From Pseudoalteromonas flavipulchra NCIMB 2033 = ATCC BAA-314 (lineage in GTDB: Bacteria; Pseudomonadota; Gammaproteobacteria; Enterobacterales; Alteromonadaceae), in NCBI GenBank assembly GCA_000814665.1, contig JWIH01000025.1:1-64000 (forward strand): DNA of 64,000 bases, in the 5' to 3' direction. Positions 25,585 through 34,096 of the stretch are shown here, piece by piece (within the stretch, counting starts at the first letter, position 1; each line of letters opens with the position of its first letter). The notes under the pieces are model-generated. The model saw only the letters and a list, made by a program, of their open reading frames with translations, was not told the DNA's origin and did not search any database. The position numbers and the translations under genes were made by a program.

Positions 25585-26697
25585 TTAGTTTTGGTACGGA
25601 GTGTTTTCCGCAAAATATTCATGGCTGTCAGCATTTTGAATCGCTTGACTTGGGTTTGAGTTTGCTAAGTTTTTCGCACCAGATTGGCCATAAACGATGT
25701 CATCTGTACCAGCAACGGCATTAAAGTGACTTAGCTCATGAACAATCGTGCCCGCACGTGAATCTGTACCTAGCTCATTTGCGCTCCAAAATGCGCGACA
25801 TAGATAGACTTTGTATGGTTGATTTGGGTATACATAAGCAAAGTATGATTTGTTACAACTACAGTCAAAAGTGAGATCTTGGTTGTCGATTGCATCATTG
25901 ATGGCATTGAAGTTAGATTTCACGGTTGCATAACGGTTGCTTGTCGCTGCGCCAAACCAAGTTTGATAACGCGTAGATGGGTTGCTTGCTGAGTGGCTAT
26001 TTAGGTAAGCAACGGAGTCATTAGTGATCTGATCTGCAGCATTTAGTGCTGACAAAATACTGGTTTTTTCACTGTTACTACAACGACCTGTAAAACAAGT
26101 GCCATCAGTACAATCAGCCGCGCCTGCGGTTGGTTTTGCATTGACTTGAACATTGCCCTTCGTCATCGCAACGCCTTCAAGCCATAGATTGACCGAATTT
26201 GAGCTGAGTTCTGCTACATCGGCATGCATCATCGATTGCTGACCCATCGTTCTTGTAGTCATACTTGGGATTTCTTTTTTACCAAAAAGATCAAATGATT
26301 CAACATCATAACTAATTTCGTAGTTACCTGGCTGGCTAAGATCATAAAGGCCTGAAAGCTCAAATGATTTAGTGAGCGTTTCGCCAGACTTTAACTTGAT
26401 AAAGTCAGCTTCAGTAGGTGCTGGGCGTTTGTAGTGAGGACCAAAGAAATTAACTTCTTTACCATCACGCGTAATTTTGAAAATATGCTCTTCTTCAAGG
26501 TCTGTATACCAGCTTAAGATTTTCTGATTGCCTTTACCCTGATTGGTGATGTTTAGCGTCGCAATAACATCGCCATTGCTTTTTGTGTCGACATCAACAC
26601 TTACCGCTAGGTCTTTATTCATTGCTTGAGCATTCAGTGATGCGGTTACGGCTGCTGCGAGTAACCCTGTAGATAGTGTGCGTGATAGTAGCTTCAT
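25585..26697 (-). CDS. Secreted M35 (deuterolysin-type, aspzincin) metalloprotease
   Basis: A 370-aa preproprotein with signal peptide (about 1-25, ending SLNAQA), a propeptide-like beta domain (about 27-165) and a C-terminal peptidyl-Lys metallopeptidase domain. The aspzincin motif is clear: 'TIVHELSHFNAVAGTDDIVYG' gives two zinc His, the catalytic Glu and the third ligand Asp (G-T-D-D-x-x-Y-G). The downstream 'NADSHEYFAEN' is also typical. Several Cys pairs (CTDGTCFTGRC; FDCSC) suggest disulfides, as expected for an extracellular enzyme. It is probably exported and self-processed to degrade protein in seawater. It is monocistronic with a long AT-rich upstream region. Confidence 0.9.
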   Translation of the reverse strand: MKLLSRTLSTGLLAAAVTASLNAQAMNKDLAVSVDVDTKSNGDVIATLNITNQGKGNQKILSWYTDLEEEHIFKITRDGKEVNFFGPHYKRPAPTEADFIKLKSGETLTKSFELSGLYDLSQPGNYEISYDVESFDLFGKKEIPSMTTRTMGQQSMMHADVAELSSNSVNLWLEGVAMTKGNVQVNAKPTAGAADCTDGTCFTGRCSNSEKTSILSALNAADQITNDSVAYLNSHSASNPSTRYQTWFGAATSNRYATVKSNFNAINDAIDNQDLTFDCSCNKSYFAYVYPNQPYKVYLCRAFWSANELGTDSRAGTIVHELSHFNAVAGTDDIVYGQSGAKNLANSNPSQAIQNADSHEYFAENTPYQN

Positions 26698-27084
26698 TAT
26701 TTCTTCCTGTTGAGGTTGCTACAGTCTCTCGGCTGGCAGGTACAAAACCAGTGGTGAGGACTGAGTTTACTTGTTGTCATTTCGTTATTTTTAAAGGTGA
26801 ATTCACTCTTCACTTTTAATTAACAATAATATATTCAATGTTTCAAGCAGAATTTTTACAACAGAGCTAAAAAATTCACATTAAAAAATTACCAATAATT
26901 TCAAATAACTGTAATGTTATTGAAAAATATGGATAAATTTAATACAAAACAGGGGTGAGGATAGTTGTGAATTTATTGTTTCATTCACATTGGTTTACAT
27001 TGTAGTGTTTGAAATGGTATTCCAACCGAAGTTGAAATGGCACTGATGTTATCTAGCTAGCCATTATCAGTGCCAAACTGGGTA
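26698..27084. other. AT-rich intergenic region upstream of the M35 protease gene
   Basis: This stretch contains the protease promoter at its left side and the nfsB terminator at its right. Many A/T tracts are present but no open frame. Specific operator sites could not be named. Confidence 0.5.
27038..27075 (-). terminator. Hairpin downstream of nfsB
   Basis: A perfect 10-bp stem (tggcactgat / atcagtgcca) with an 18-nt loop lies 10 nt after the nfsB stop. On the minus strand it is followed by TTTCAACTT, a weak U-tract, so termination is plausible but not certain. Confidence 0.5.
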
Positions 27085-27744
27085 TTAGATTTCGGTAATG
27101 ATATCGTCGATAGCAAGGCGAGATTTAGGTAATTTAGCATTAAAATCACCTTCGTCTCGATAGCCCAATGCGACAATAGCAAGCGCGTCAAAGCCTTGCT
27201 CAGTTAACCCAAGCTCATTGCTGAGAATTTCAGCGTCAAAACCCTCAATGGGCACAGAGTCTATACCGAGTAGTGCGGTGCTTAGCAAAAATTGCCCAAG
27301 ATTTAAGTAAACTTGTTTGCCAGTCCATGCTTTGATTGCTTCATCGCTGGTTTGATTTAAGCCGACAAAATAGCGACGGCCATTATTCATTTGTGCTTCT
27401 ACCTCAGAGCCTTTTTCAAATCGGCCATCAGCACTTTCTTTGGCAAGCACTTTATTTAAATGTGCATCATCTATATTTTGTTTTGCAGCAAATACAACAA
27501 CATGGGATGCATTTAGTACTTTTGCTTCATTAAATTTGTAATTCTCTTGTGTGCTTTTTGCCACTTGAGTTTTTCCAGCCTCAGTACTTGCGATGACAAA
27601 ATGCCATGGCTGAACGTTGGTGCTAGACGGGCTTAGTCTTAGCGCCTGCTTGAGTAGGTCAATATCTGAATCACTAATTTTTTTATCAGGATCAAAGGCT
27701 TTTGTGGAATAACGATCGTGGATTGCATCGCGTAACGTGTACAT
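27085..27744 (-). CDS. nfsB: Oxygen-insensitive NAD(P)H nitroreductase (NfsB type)
   Basis: A 219-aa flavoprotein of the NfsB/NfnB group. FMN-binding marks are 'RYSTKAFDPDKKI' (R11, S13 and K15 near the start), 'LSPSSTNVQPWHFVIA' (38-53) and 'FDALAIVALGYRDEGDFNAKLPKSRL' at the end. The length matches E. coli NfsB (217 aa). The enzyme reduces nitroaromatics, quinones and similar electrophiles in the cytoplasm as a homodimer. The LysR gene at 27841 is divergent with under 100 bp between them, which suggests that this LysR protein controls it. A hairpin terminator follows. Confidence 0.92.
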   Translation of the reverse strand: MYTLRDAIHDRYSTKAFDPDKKISDSDIDLLKQALRLSPSSTNVQPWHFVIASTEAGKTQVAKSTQENYKFNEAKVLNASHVVVFAAKQNIDDAHLNKVLAKESADGRFEKGSEVEAQMNNGRRYFVGLNQTSDEAIKAWTGKQVYLNLGQFLLSTALLGIDSVPIEGFDAEILSNELGLTEQGFDALAIVALGYRDEGDFNAKLPKSRLAIDDIITEI

Positions 27745-27840
27745 ATCAAACTCCTAAAATTGCTTTAAAGACATAATATGGATTTACATAATCAATAAAA
27801 AGATGATAATGAGTTAAATAGTTTCAAAAATTTTTTGAAA

Positions 27841-28752
27841 ATGAATACACAAGATTTAATCGTCGTGATGAAAACGGCTAAACTTGGCAATATTAGCGCG
27901 GCGGCTGCGCAGTTAGATATGCAAGTTGCCACGGCGAGCGCCGCGATAAAGCGAGTGGAAAAGCACCTTGGCTTTCAACTTTTTGTGCGTTCTACGCGCA
28001 GCTTAAGGCTATCAAAGCAAGGTGAAACTTATTTGCCAATTTGCGAGCAGGCACTTGCGCTTTTGGCTGATGGCAAAAAGCAGGTGCTCGACAACGACAA
28101 CGAAATTGACGGTGAGCTAAGGTTAACCGCACCGTCAGATTTTGGTCGTAATATCCTCCTTCCTTGGCTAGACGAATTACTGGATGAATATCCTAAACTT
28201 GCCCTGAAGCTTATTCTTAATGATCACAATCTCGACTTCTATCGTGACGGTGTTGATATTGCGCTGCGCTATGGTGCGCCTGAAGACAGTAGCTTCTACG
28301 GCTTTAAAATTTGTGATGTGCCACTGCTGCTTTGTGCCTCTACGGAATACTTAGAAAAACAAGGCACGCCAAAGGATCATGAGGAATTAAGCGAGCATCA
28401 AGGGCTATTCTTTTTGATCAGAGGCAGTAAGTTTGATACGTGGAAACTGACGAAAAATGAACAAACTTACAAAGTGGTGCTTAAAGGGCGTAGAACCAGT
28501 AATGATGCGGATGTGGTAAAGCGTTGGTGTGCGCAAGGAGCGGGTATTTCATTGCGCTCCGCGATAGATGTAGCAGATCAACTAGAGCAAGGCGTGGTGC
28601 AAAGTATATTAAATGACTACCGCGTTGAGTGTAAGCCGTTGTGGTTGATCTGCCCGTCAAAGCAAATGATCAACCCAAGCGTGAGAGTGCTGCGCGATAA
28701 ACTAAGAGTGTACTGCCAAGCGCTTGTAGAAAAGGCCGAGCGATATAAGTAA
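27841..28752 (+). CDS. LysR-family transcriptional regulator
   Basis: The ATG at 27841 (MNTQDLIVVMKTAKLGNISAAAAQLD) is chosen; the in-frame TTG two codons upstream is less likely. The HTH spans residues 2-60 ('NISAAAAQLDMQVATASAAIKRVEKHLG'), and the CrgA-like substrate-binding domain follows (about 88-290, 'GELRLTAPSDFGRNILLPWL', 'DFYRDGVDIALRYG'). This second block is typical of the CrgA/YafC-like LysR branch, which often governs oxidoreductases. Divergent from nfsB with a short shared promoter region, so nfsB is its most likely target (inference). Confidence 0.9.
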   Translation: MNTQDLIVVMKTAKLGNISAAAAQLDMQVATASAAIKRVEKHLGFQLFVRSTRSLRLSKQGETYLPICEQALALLADGKKQVLDNDNEIDGELRLTAPSDFGRNILLPWLDELLDEYPKLALKLILNDHNLDFYRDGVDIALRYGAPEDSSFYGFKICDVPLLLCASTEYLEKQGTPKDHEELSEHQGLFFLIRGSKFDTWKLTKNEQTYKVVLKGRRTSNDADVVKRWCAQGAGISLRSAIDVADQLEQGVVQSILNDYRVECKPLWLICPSKQMINPSVRVLRDKLRVYCQALVEKAERYK

Positions 28753-28756
28753 CGCG

Positions 28757-29605
28757 CTAGGGCTTGACTGAAGCGGTATTCTTAGGTTTGTCGGGTAAGT
28801 GGGTTGGATAACCAAACAGCGCCAACCATTTGCCTTTTAAAGTGTGTGCTTGTGAAAAGCGGTGGAACATATGACGCCACTGAGCAAAGTTAACATCTAA
28901 AGGGGTCTGCTTTGGTGCCGCACCTCTTATTCCATAGCAAATTGTTATATCTTCTCGCTCCTCAATAAAGGTGCCAAAAAGCTTATCCCAAATGATCAGC
29001 ACTCCGGCAAAGTTTTTATCTATATAGTCAGGATTACTGGCGTGATGGACTCTGTGGTGGGAAGGCGTATTAAAAATTCGCTCTATCATCCCTAATCGAT
29101 TAACCGTTTGTGTATGGACAAAAAATTGAAAAGCCAAGTTGATTGCGACGATGGCAAATACCAAGGTTGGGGTAAATCCAAGCAGTATCATAGGCAACCA
29201 GAACAGCCACATACCGACAATAGGGTATAGCAAGCTTTGGCGAAATGCGGTGGTAAAGTTCATGTTGTTCGAACTGTGATGGACCACGTGTGCACTCCAA
29301 AGCCAGTGAATACAATGTGATGCCCGGTGAAACCAGTAATACAAAAAATCTTGCAAGATAAACCCAAAGAGCAAAGTGAAGAGATTTAATTCGATTGTGA
29401 ATAAGGCAAATTGATGAAGCCAGTAAAAGAGCGGCATCAGCACAAGCAAAGCCAGCGCGTCGCTGCCTTGGTGGAGCAAGGCGAGTAGGGCATTGAGTAT
29501 TGAGTCTCGCCAATCATAGTATTTGCGATGCTTAATATATTCCCAGGCAACACAAAGTAAAAAGACGGGACTGAGTGCCAGCAAAATTAACGATACATCA
29601 ATCAT
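28757..29605 (-). CDS. Sterol desaturase / fatty acid hydroxylase superfamily membrane enzyme
   Basis: A 282-aa integral membrane protein with the eight-histidine diiron signature: H93-x3-H97 ('FHRASH'), H106-x2-H109-H110 ('HVVHH') and H183-H184-x2-H187-H188 ('HHRVHH'), plus H164 in 'FFVHTQ'. About four to five hydrophobic segments cover residues 3-22, 50-90 and 125-165. Such proteins hydroxylate or desaturate lipids and carotenoids; the substrate is open. The convergent LysR gene ends 4 nt away. The AraC-type regulator is divergent (start 29727), suggesting control of this gene. Length and motif order are normal. Confidence 0.85.
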   Translation of the reverse strand: MIDVSLILLALSPVFLLCVAWEYIKHRKYYDWRDSILNALLALLHQGSDALALLVLMPLFYWLHQFALFTIELNLFTLLFGFILQDFLYYWFHRASHCIHWLWSAHVVHHSSNNMNFTTAFRQSLLYPIVGMWLFWLPMILLGFTPTLVFAIVAINLAFQFFVHTQTVNRLGMIERIFNTPSHHRVHHASNPDYIDKNFAGVLIIWDKLFGTFIEEREDITICYGIRGAAPKQTPLDVNFAQWRHMFHRFSQAHTLKGKWLALFGYPTHLPDKPKNTASVKP

Positions 29606-29726
29606 ATACAGCTCCTTCTTTAGCCAAAGCTTTGGTACTTTATATGCACAAGGGTAACGGGTTAGTCATTGACAATCCTGCCAAACTGCGCCAACAATTT
29701 GTCCAAATACGACAAAAGGAACCGCA

Positions 29727-30695
29727 ATGCATTCCACCTCGTTTGTATACTTTTATAGTGCGTGGGCATATCTCCATCACCATTTTACCGATGACAAGAG
29801 ACTGCAAGGCGAGTTTGCTGAGCTAGTAGCGTCACGGCCTGAACGTGTAACACTCGTTGAGTATGAGCGGTTGCTTGAAGTTGGGCTGGAGTTAAGCGGC
29901 GATCCCTTAATTGGTTTTGAACTGGGTAAAGCCATTCAGTTGCATGACTATGGAGCGCTTGGTTACTTGGTCGAAACCAGTAAAGACTTGCAGCAGGCTA
30001 TAACCTCATTATTGCATTACGACGCCATTGTTGCCGATATTGGCCTCGCTGTATTCACAAGTGATAGCGACAATGCCAAGTTAACTTGGCAACCAAAAAC
30101 CTCGCTGGGTAAGCAAGCCATTTTGCGCAATATGACCGCTTGGGTGAGCGCTGCACGGCAGCTTTTGCGATCAACTTTATCGCCTAACCAACTCCAGCTT
30201 AGCTTTAGCGTGTGTGACTCAGAATTGCAGCGTTTGCAAACGTGGTTTGGCTGCCCCGTATCACAAAACTGCTCTGACAATGCACTGTTGTTTCCATTAG
30301 ACTTTCTTACCATGCCAGTCGCTACCGTCGACAGCCTAATGCACGAACATATTGAGCAAGCGGTTGCAAAAAGCGTATCGGCGCTCTGTGATAATCATGA
30401 TTTAAAAGCGCGTGTTGCTAATTTACTAGCGGCAAAGCATTCATTGGCCGAAATCAACCAAGCAAGTATGGCTAAGGCATTAAACATGAGTGTGCGTTCG
30501 ATGCAGCGTAAGCTAAAAATACAACACACCAGCTTTAGAACCTTACTCGACCAAGAGCGAAAGCATAGATTTGAACAACTCATCGATAACACCAGATTGC
30601 TTGATATTGTAGACGCACTCGGTTTTACAGAGCAAAGTGCGCTCAATAAAGTTTGTTTAAAATGGTATGGGAAACCACCGTCAAAGCTAAAGTGA
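29727..30695 (+). CDS. AraC-family transcriptional regulator
   Basis: A 322-aa protein of the OruR/ArgR-like AraC branch with an N-terminal 'arabinose-binding-like' domain (about 15-190: 'LGYLVETSKDLQQAITSLLHYDAI', 'LLFPLDFLTMPV'). The C-terminal double HTH spans about 240-322 ('MAKALNMSVRSMQRKLK' and 'DIVDALGFTEQSALNKVCLKWYGKPPSKLK'). The second HTH has 'EQSALNKVCLKWYG' where F-x-R-x-F-K-R-x-x-G is usual; the phenylalanine is replaced but the fold looks intact. It is divergent from the sterol-desaturase-like gene, with about 120 bp between, and probably controls it in response to a lipid-like ligand (inference). Confidence 0.87.
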   Translation: MHSTSFVYFYSAWAYLHHHFTDDKRLQGEFAELVASRPERVTLVEYERLLEVGLELSGDPLIGFELGKAIQLHDYGALGYLVETSKDLQQAITSLLHYDAIVADIGLAVFTSDSDNAKLTWQPKTSLGKQAILRNMTAWVSAARQLLRSTLSPNQLQLSFSVCDSELQRLQTWFGCPVSQNCSDNALLFPLDFLTMPVATVDSLMHEHIEQAVAKSVSALCDNHDLKARVANLLAAKHSLAEINQASMAKALNMSVRSMQRKLKIQHTSFRTLLDQERKHRFEQLIDNTRLLDIVDALGFTEQSALNKVCLKWYGKPPSKLK

Positions 30696-30854
30696 AGAAC
30701 CGAAGGTAGGTAAGGTTTGGTTTGTTAGTTAAACTCCCAAATTCGGTACAAATATGTAGTGGGTATCATCGATTCTAGCTAAGTTGAGGTCGGGAACAAT
30801 CTTTGCTAAGTTAAAGGTGCCTTAAACTTTATAAGGTATAATTAAAAGGATATT

Positions 30855-31028
30855 ATGATGAAAAATTTATCACTTAAAGTCGTAAAGCTAAAAAGCCTCT
30901 CAAAAAAAGAGCCACTTAAACAAGAGGTAACGCCTTATATAGCTGGTGGAACTGATGTACCTAAGGACCCCATTACCTCCCACTGCTCAGACATTTGTAG
31001 TTCTGCTTGTAGTTGGCGAGGGTGTTAG
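30855..31028 (+). CDS. RiPP-precursor-like peptide with IAGG motif and four cysteines
   Basis: A 57-codon gene starts at ATG 30855, or 30858, with AAAGGA about 6 nt upstream and TATAAT just before that. The peptide begins with a basic, Leu/Lys/Ser-rich leader (MMKNLSLKVVKLKSLSKKE), reaches 'VTPYIAGG' at residues 25-32 and ends in a short tail carrying Cys44, Cys48, Cys52 and Cys57 ('HCSDICSSACSWRGC'). Leader plus double-Gly plus Cys/Ser/Thr-rich tail is the usual layout of bacterial ribosomal natural-product precursors. No LanB/LanM, radical-SAM or YcaO gene is nearby. A RimK-like ATP-grasp gene and a GNAT-C39 gene follow downstream. A hairpin terminator comes 27 nt after the stop. The reading frame is seen; the precursor role is inferred. 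Confidence 0.6.
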   Translation: MMKNLSLKVVKLKSLSKKEPLKQEVTPYIAGGTDVPKDPITSHCSDICSSACSWRGC

Positions 31029-31054
31029 TCTGTGGTTTGAATTTTTAAATAATT

Positions 31055-31076
31055 AATGCCTCACATTTGAGGCATT
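31055..31076 (+). terminator. Hairpin terminator after the small peptide gene
   Basis: An 8-9-bp stem (aatgcctca / tgaggcatt) with a 4-nt loop is followed by ttcaggttttt. It isolates the small gene from the rimK-like gene about 400 bp further on, suggesting separate transcription. Confidence 0.65.
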
Positions 31077-31472
31077 TCAGGTTTTTGAAGAAGTGTAAAT
31101 CGCTGACACCCACCTCAACCAGAGCACTCACTGCTCGTGGTGTTCCTAAGCATGCCTACCACGTGCTATTTCATCCTTGATATCTGTTTGTAAACACGAG
31201 AAATCTTAATCGTTTCAATCAAATTTGATTGTATGTACTTTTATGGTTTTTAACTGTTTGAAATTTAAGTCTTTTATTCCGACCGCCGACAGCAAGAAAG
31301 ATTTATCTTGAGAATCAAAATTACTCAATTGCTAAGTGCTATATTTAAGATTACAACTACTCCACTTTTATGTGGGCCCTTGAATTTGCCCACTAACCCT
31401 ATGTTAAATCGTGGGGTGCCTAAACCATCATGTACTGATGTGCTAACGCATCGCCACCTAAGGATTATTTAG
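31077..31472. other. Region upstream of the rimK-like gene, with one doubtful small ORF
   Basis: About 400 bp without a firm gene. A TTG-initiated frame of 54 codons (31308-31472) ends with TAG directly against the rimK-like ATG. It encodes a basic N-terminus, two cysteines and 'GVPKPSCTD', and its start has only a weak AGAAAG site. The rimK-like gene itself has AAGGA 9 nt before its ATG. Confidence 0.4.
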
Positions 31473-32921
31473 ATGCTATCTACTCTATTCGTTGTTGATC
31501 AAAATGCAGATGTACTGCCTTTGGCAAATAACGTAGTGACGTTTGAAACGTATTTGCAAGAGTACCCAAAGCTCGGTGAATCAAAACTTCGAGTGATTAA
31601 TTTATGTGACTGTGACCGTTATTTGAGCCAAGGTTATTACTGCTCTTTACTTGCTGAAGCGCGTAATCACCAAGTACTTCCGAGTCTCAAGATCATTAAC
31701 GGTTTACGTGATGGCGATAATGCATTGTTTTTATCGCAAGCTTGGTTTGATAAGCGTGGGATCGCGATTACCGATGACGCTGAGTTGATCATTTGTATGG
31801 GCGAAACCCAACAGCCTGAGTTTGGTAAGTTGGCGGCGTATTTATTTCAGCAATTTCCTGCGCCTTTACTAAAAGTGACACTACAGCAGCAAGATAAAGG
31901 CGTGCGTGTGCAGGTGCAGCGTCGCGACTTTTCGACTCTGCAGGTGGCGCAGCTTGAGTTTTGTACTCAAGTATTAGGTCATGTGCATGCCACTCAGTGG
32001 AACAAGCGTAAGAGTCACAAAAAGTATCGCTGGGATATTGCGATGTTGGTGGACCACGATGAAAAATTGCCGCCAAGTAATAAAGGGGCGATCAGCCGCT
32101 TTGTTAAAGCGGGTGAAAAGCTTGGCATTAAAGTACATCCATTAGAAGCGGCTGAGTTATACAACTTAGGCCAATACGATGGGCTATTTATTCGTGAAAC
32201 CACAGCGATTGATCACCATACTTATCGCCTTGCACAAGAAGCAGAGCAAAAAGATTTAGTGGTAATTGATGACCCAAGCTCGATCCTACGCTGTTGTAAT
32301 AAGGTGTTTTTACATGATGCCTTTAATTACAAGAAGGTGCCAAGTTTAGAAACGCGATTTGTGAGTCAGTGTAATGAACAAGTAATCGATAAACTCATTG
32401 CTGAGTTATCGTTACCTATGGTGCTTAAAATGCCTGAGAGTTCGTTCTCAAAAGGCGTATTTAAAGTAAAAACCAAAGAAGAGCTTGGCGAGCGTTTACA
32501 AGAGCTGATGAGCGTCTCTGCGATTGTGTTGGCACAAGCTTACTTATACACAGATTACGACTGGCGTATTGGGGTGTTAAATGGCCGTGCGATCTATGCA
32601 TGCCGTTACCATATGGCACGCAACCATTGGCAAATCTATAACCATGAGTCAAAACGTAATTTCTCGGGTGGGTTTGACACGCTACCAACGTTTGAAGTGC
32701 CAAAAGCGGTGTTACGCGCAGCGTTAAAAGCAGCGGCAGTCGTGGGTAATGGTTTGTATGGTATTGATATTAAAGAGCACAACGGCAAAGCCTACGTGCT
32801 TGAAGTAAACGACAACCCGAATATTGACCAAGGGGTTGAAGACAAATATCTCGGTGACGAGCTGTACATGCAAGTGATGTCTGAATTTTCAAGACGTCTT
32901 GAAGCGAGAGGTAAAAAGTAA
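31473..32921 (+). CDS. RimK-like ATP-grasp protein with RLAN N-terminal domain
   Basis: A 482-aa protein. Residues 1 to about 195 match the RimK-like ATP-grasp N-terminal (RLAN) domain (MLSTLFVVDQNADVLP... 'DCDRYLSQGYYCSLLAEARNHQVLP'). The ATP-grasp ligase core covers about 290-475 with 'LPMVLKMPESSFSKGVFKVK', 'YDWRIGVLNGRAIYACRY' and the metal-binding end 'GIDIKEHNGKAYVLEVNDNPNI'. ATP-grasp ligases of this kind attach amino acids to peptides or small acids; the substrate of this branch is unknown. The stop overlaps the start of the GNAT-C39 gene by one base (TAATG), so the two are translationally coupled. This pair is conserved across gammaproteobacteria and has been proposed to modify peptides. 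Confidence 0.87.
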   Translation: MLSTLFVVDQNADVLPLANNVVTFETYLQEYPKLGESKLRVINLCDCDRYLSQGYYCSLLAEARNHQVLPSLKIINGLRDGDNALFLSQAWFDKRGIAITDDAELIICMGETQQPEFGKLAAYLFQQFPAPLLKVTLQQQDKGVRVQVQRRDFSTLQVAQLEFCTQVLGHVHATQWNKRKSHKKYRWDIAMLVDHDEKLPPSNKGAISRFVKAGEKLGIKVHPLEAAELYNLGQYDGLFIRETTAIDHHTYRLAQEAEQKDLVVIDDPSSILRCCNKVFLHDAFNYKKVPSLETRFVSQCNEQVIDKLIAELSLPMVLKMPESSFSKGVFKVKTKEELGERLQELMSVSAIVLAQAYLYTDYDWRIGVLNGRAIYACRYHMARNHWQIYNHESKRNFSGGFDTLPTFEVPKAVLRAALKAAAVVGNGLYGIDIKEHNGKAYVLEVNDNPNIDQGVEDKYLGDELYMQVMSEFSRRLEARGKK

Positions 32922-34030
32922 TGTTGCAAGCCGCGTTGGTGCTTGAAAAGGCGACACAGCACGATTTGAATTCACTGAACGCGCTGGAGCAAAGCTGCTT
33001 TAGTGCGGATAGACTGAGTCGCCGCCAACTCAAGCATTACATCAGTTTTGAACATAGCTTGCTGCTCACTGCAAAGTTAGCAGGGGAACTTGTGGGCTAT
33101 GGATTGCTTTGGTTGCACCAAGGGACGCGGCTAGCAAGGCTTTATTCATTGGCGGTATCGCCTCATCATCAAGGTAAAGGGATCGCACGCCAATTGATGT
33201 CTGAGCTTGAAGTCAGAGCGGGTGAAATGGGCTGGTTATATATGCGTTTAGAAGTGGCTAAACGCAATGACGCGGCCATCGGCTTATATAAACGCATGGG
33301 TTATCGTGTATTTGGCGAGTATCAAAACTATTACGCGGATCATGACGATGCGCTAAGAATGCAAAAATGCGTGCGTAAGCTGTCGCAAAAGGCGGTGTTG
33401 CACCAAGCTCCTTGGTATCAGCAAACGACAGACTTTACCTGCGGACCGGCGTCACTGATGATGGCAATGGCAAGCATAGATCCAGGCTGTATGGGCGATC
33501 AGGCCTTAGAGCTTGAGATATGGCGTGAAGCGACCACCATCTTTATGACCGCAGGTCACGGCGGCTGTCACCCATTTGGATTGGCATTGGCTGCGGAACG
33601 CCGTGGTTTTGCGGCAGAGGTGATGGTGAATACGGCGGGCCCGCTATTTTTAGATGGCGTGAGAAGCGCGCAGAAAAAACAGGTGATGACCTTAGTTCAT
33701 GAGCAATTCCGTCAAGAGTGTGAATATCGTGATATTGCTATTCATCAAGCCGATGTAAAGCTTGAACAGGTTGAACAATGGTTGTTACAGGGCAGTGCGG
33801 TATTGGCTTTGATCAGCACTTATAGGCTAAACGGTAAAAAAGCGCCGCATTGGGTGCTTATTACGGGGTTGGATGAGTTGTGTTTATATCTTAATGACCC
33901 TGATGTTGAGGACGACCAAAACCCTATCGACTGCCAGCAAGTACCCATCGCAAGGTCGGATTTTGAAAAAATGATGACGTTTGGCGCAAGCAAGTTAAGT
34001 GCGCTGGTGGTGTTGCACGAGTCATTTTAA
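32921..34030 (+). CDS. GNAT N-acetyltransferase fused to C39-like cysteine peptidase
   Basis: A 369-aa fusion. Residues 1-150 form a GNAT domain with the acetyl-CoA loop 'VSPHHQGKGIARQLM' (79-93) and 'RNDAAIGLYKRMGYRVFG'. From about 160 a C39-like papain-fold domain follows with catalytic Cys174 ('DFTCGPASLMMAMA'), His310 ('APHWVLITGLD') and Asp326 ('LNDPDVED'). Full triads suggest activity. C39 peptidases usually cut after double glycine, which fits the nearby IAGG peptide, although co-processing is only inferred. It is coupled to the RimK-like ligase gene and ends at a strong terminator. Confidence 0.88.
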   Translation: MLQAALVLEKATQHDLNSLNALEQSCFSADRLSRRQLKHYISFEHSLLLTAKLAGELVGYGLLWLHQGTRLARLYSLAVSPHHQGKGIARQLMSELEVRAGEMGWLYMRLEVAKRNDAAIGLYKRMGYRVFGEYQNYYADHDDALRMQKCVRKLSQKAVLHQAPWYQQTTDFTCGPASLMMAMASIDPGCMGDQALELEIWREATTIFMTAGHGGCHPFGLALAAERRGFAAEVMVNTAGPLFLDGVRSAQKKQVMTLVHEQFRQECEYRDIAIHQADVKLEQVEQWLLQGSAVLALISTYRLNGKKAPHWVLITGLDELCLYLNDPDVEDDQNPIDCQQVPIARSDFEKMMTFGASKLSALVVLHESF

Positions 34031-34051
34031 ATAACGTTTTCGGTTATAAGT

Positions 34052-34080
34052 CAAAGGGCCTGTATTCGGCCCTTTGTTTT
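34052..34080. terminator. Rho-independent terminator between convergent genes
   Basis: A perfect 9-bp stem (caaagggcc / ggccctttg) with a 7-nt loop, followed by a T-run, lies 22 nt after the GNAT-C39 stop. It can also serve the convergent diheme cytochrome gene. Confidence 0.88.
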
Positions 34081-34096
34081 TAGTGCTACATGGCGT

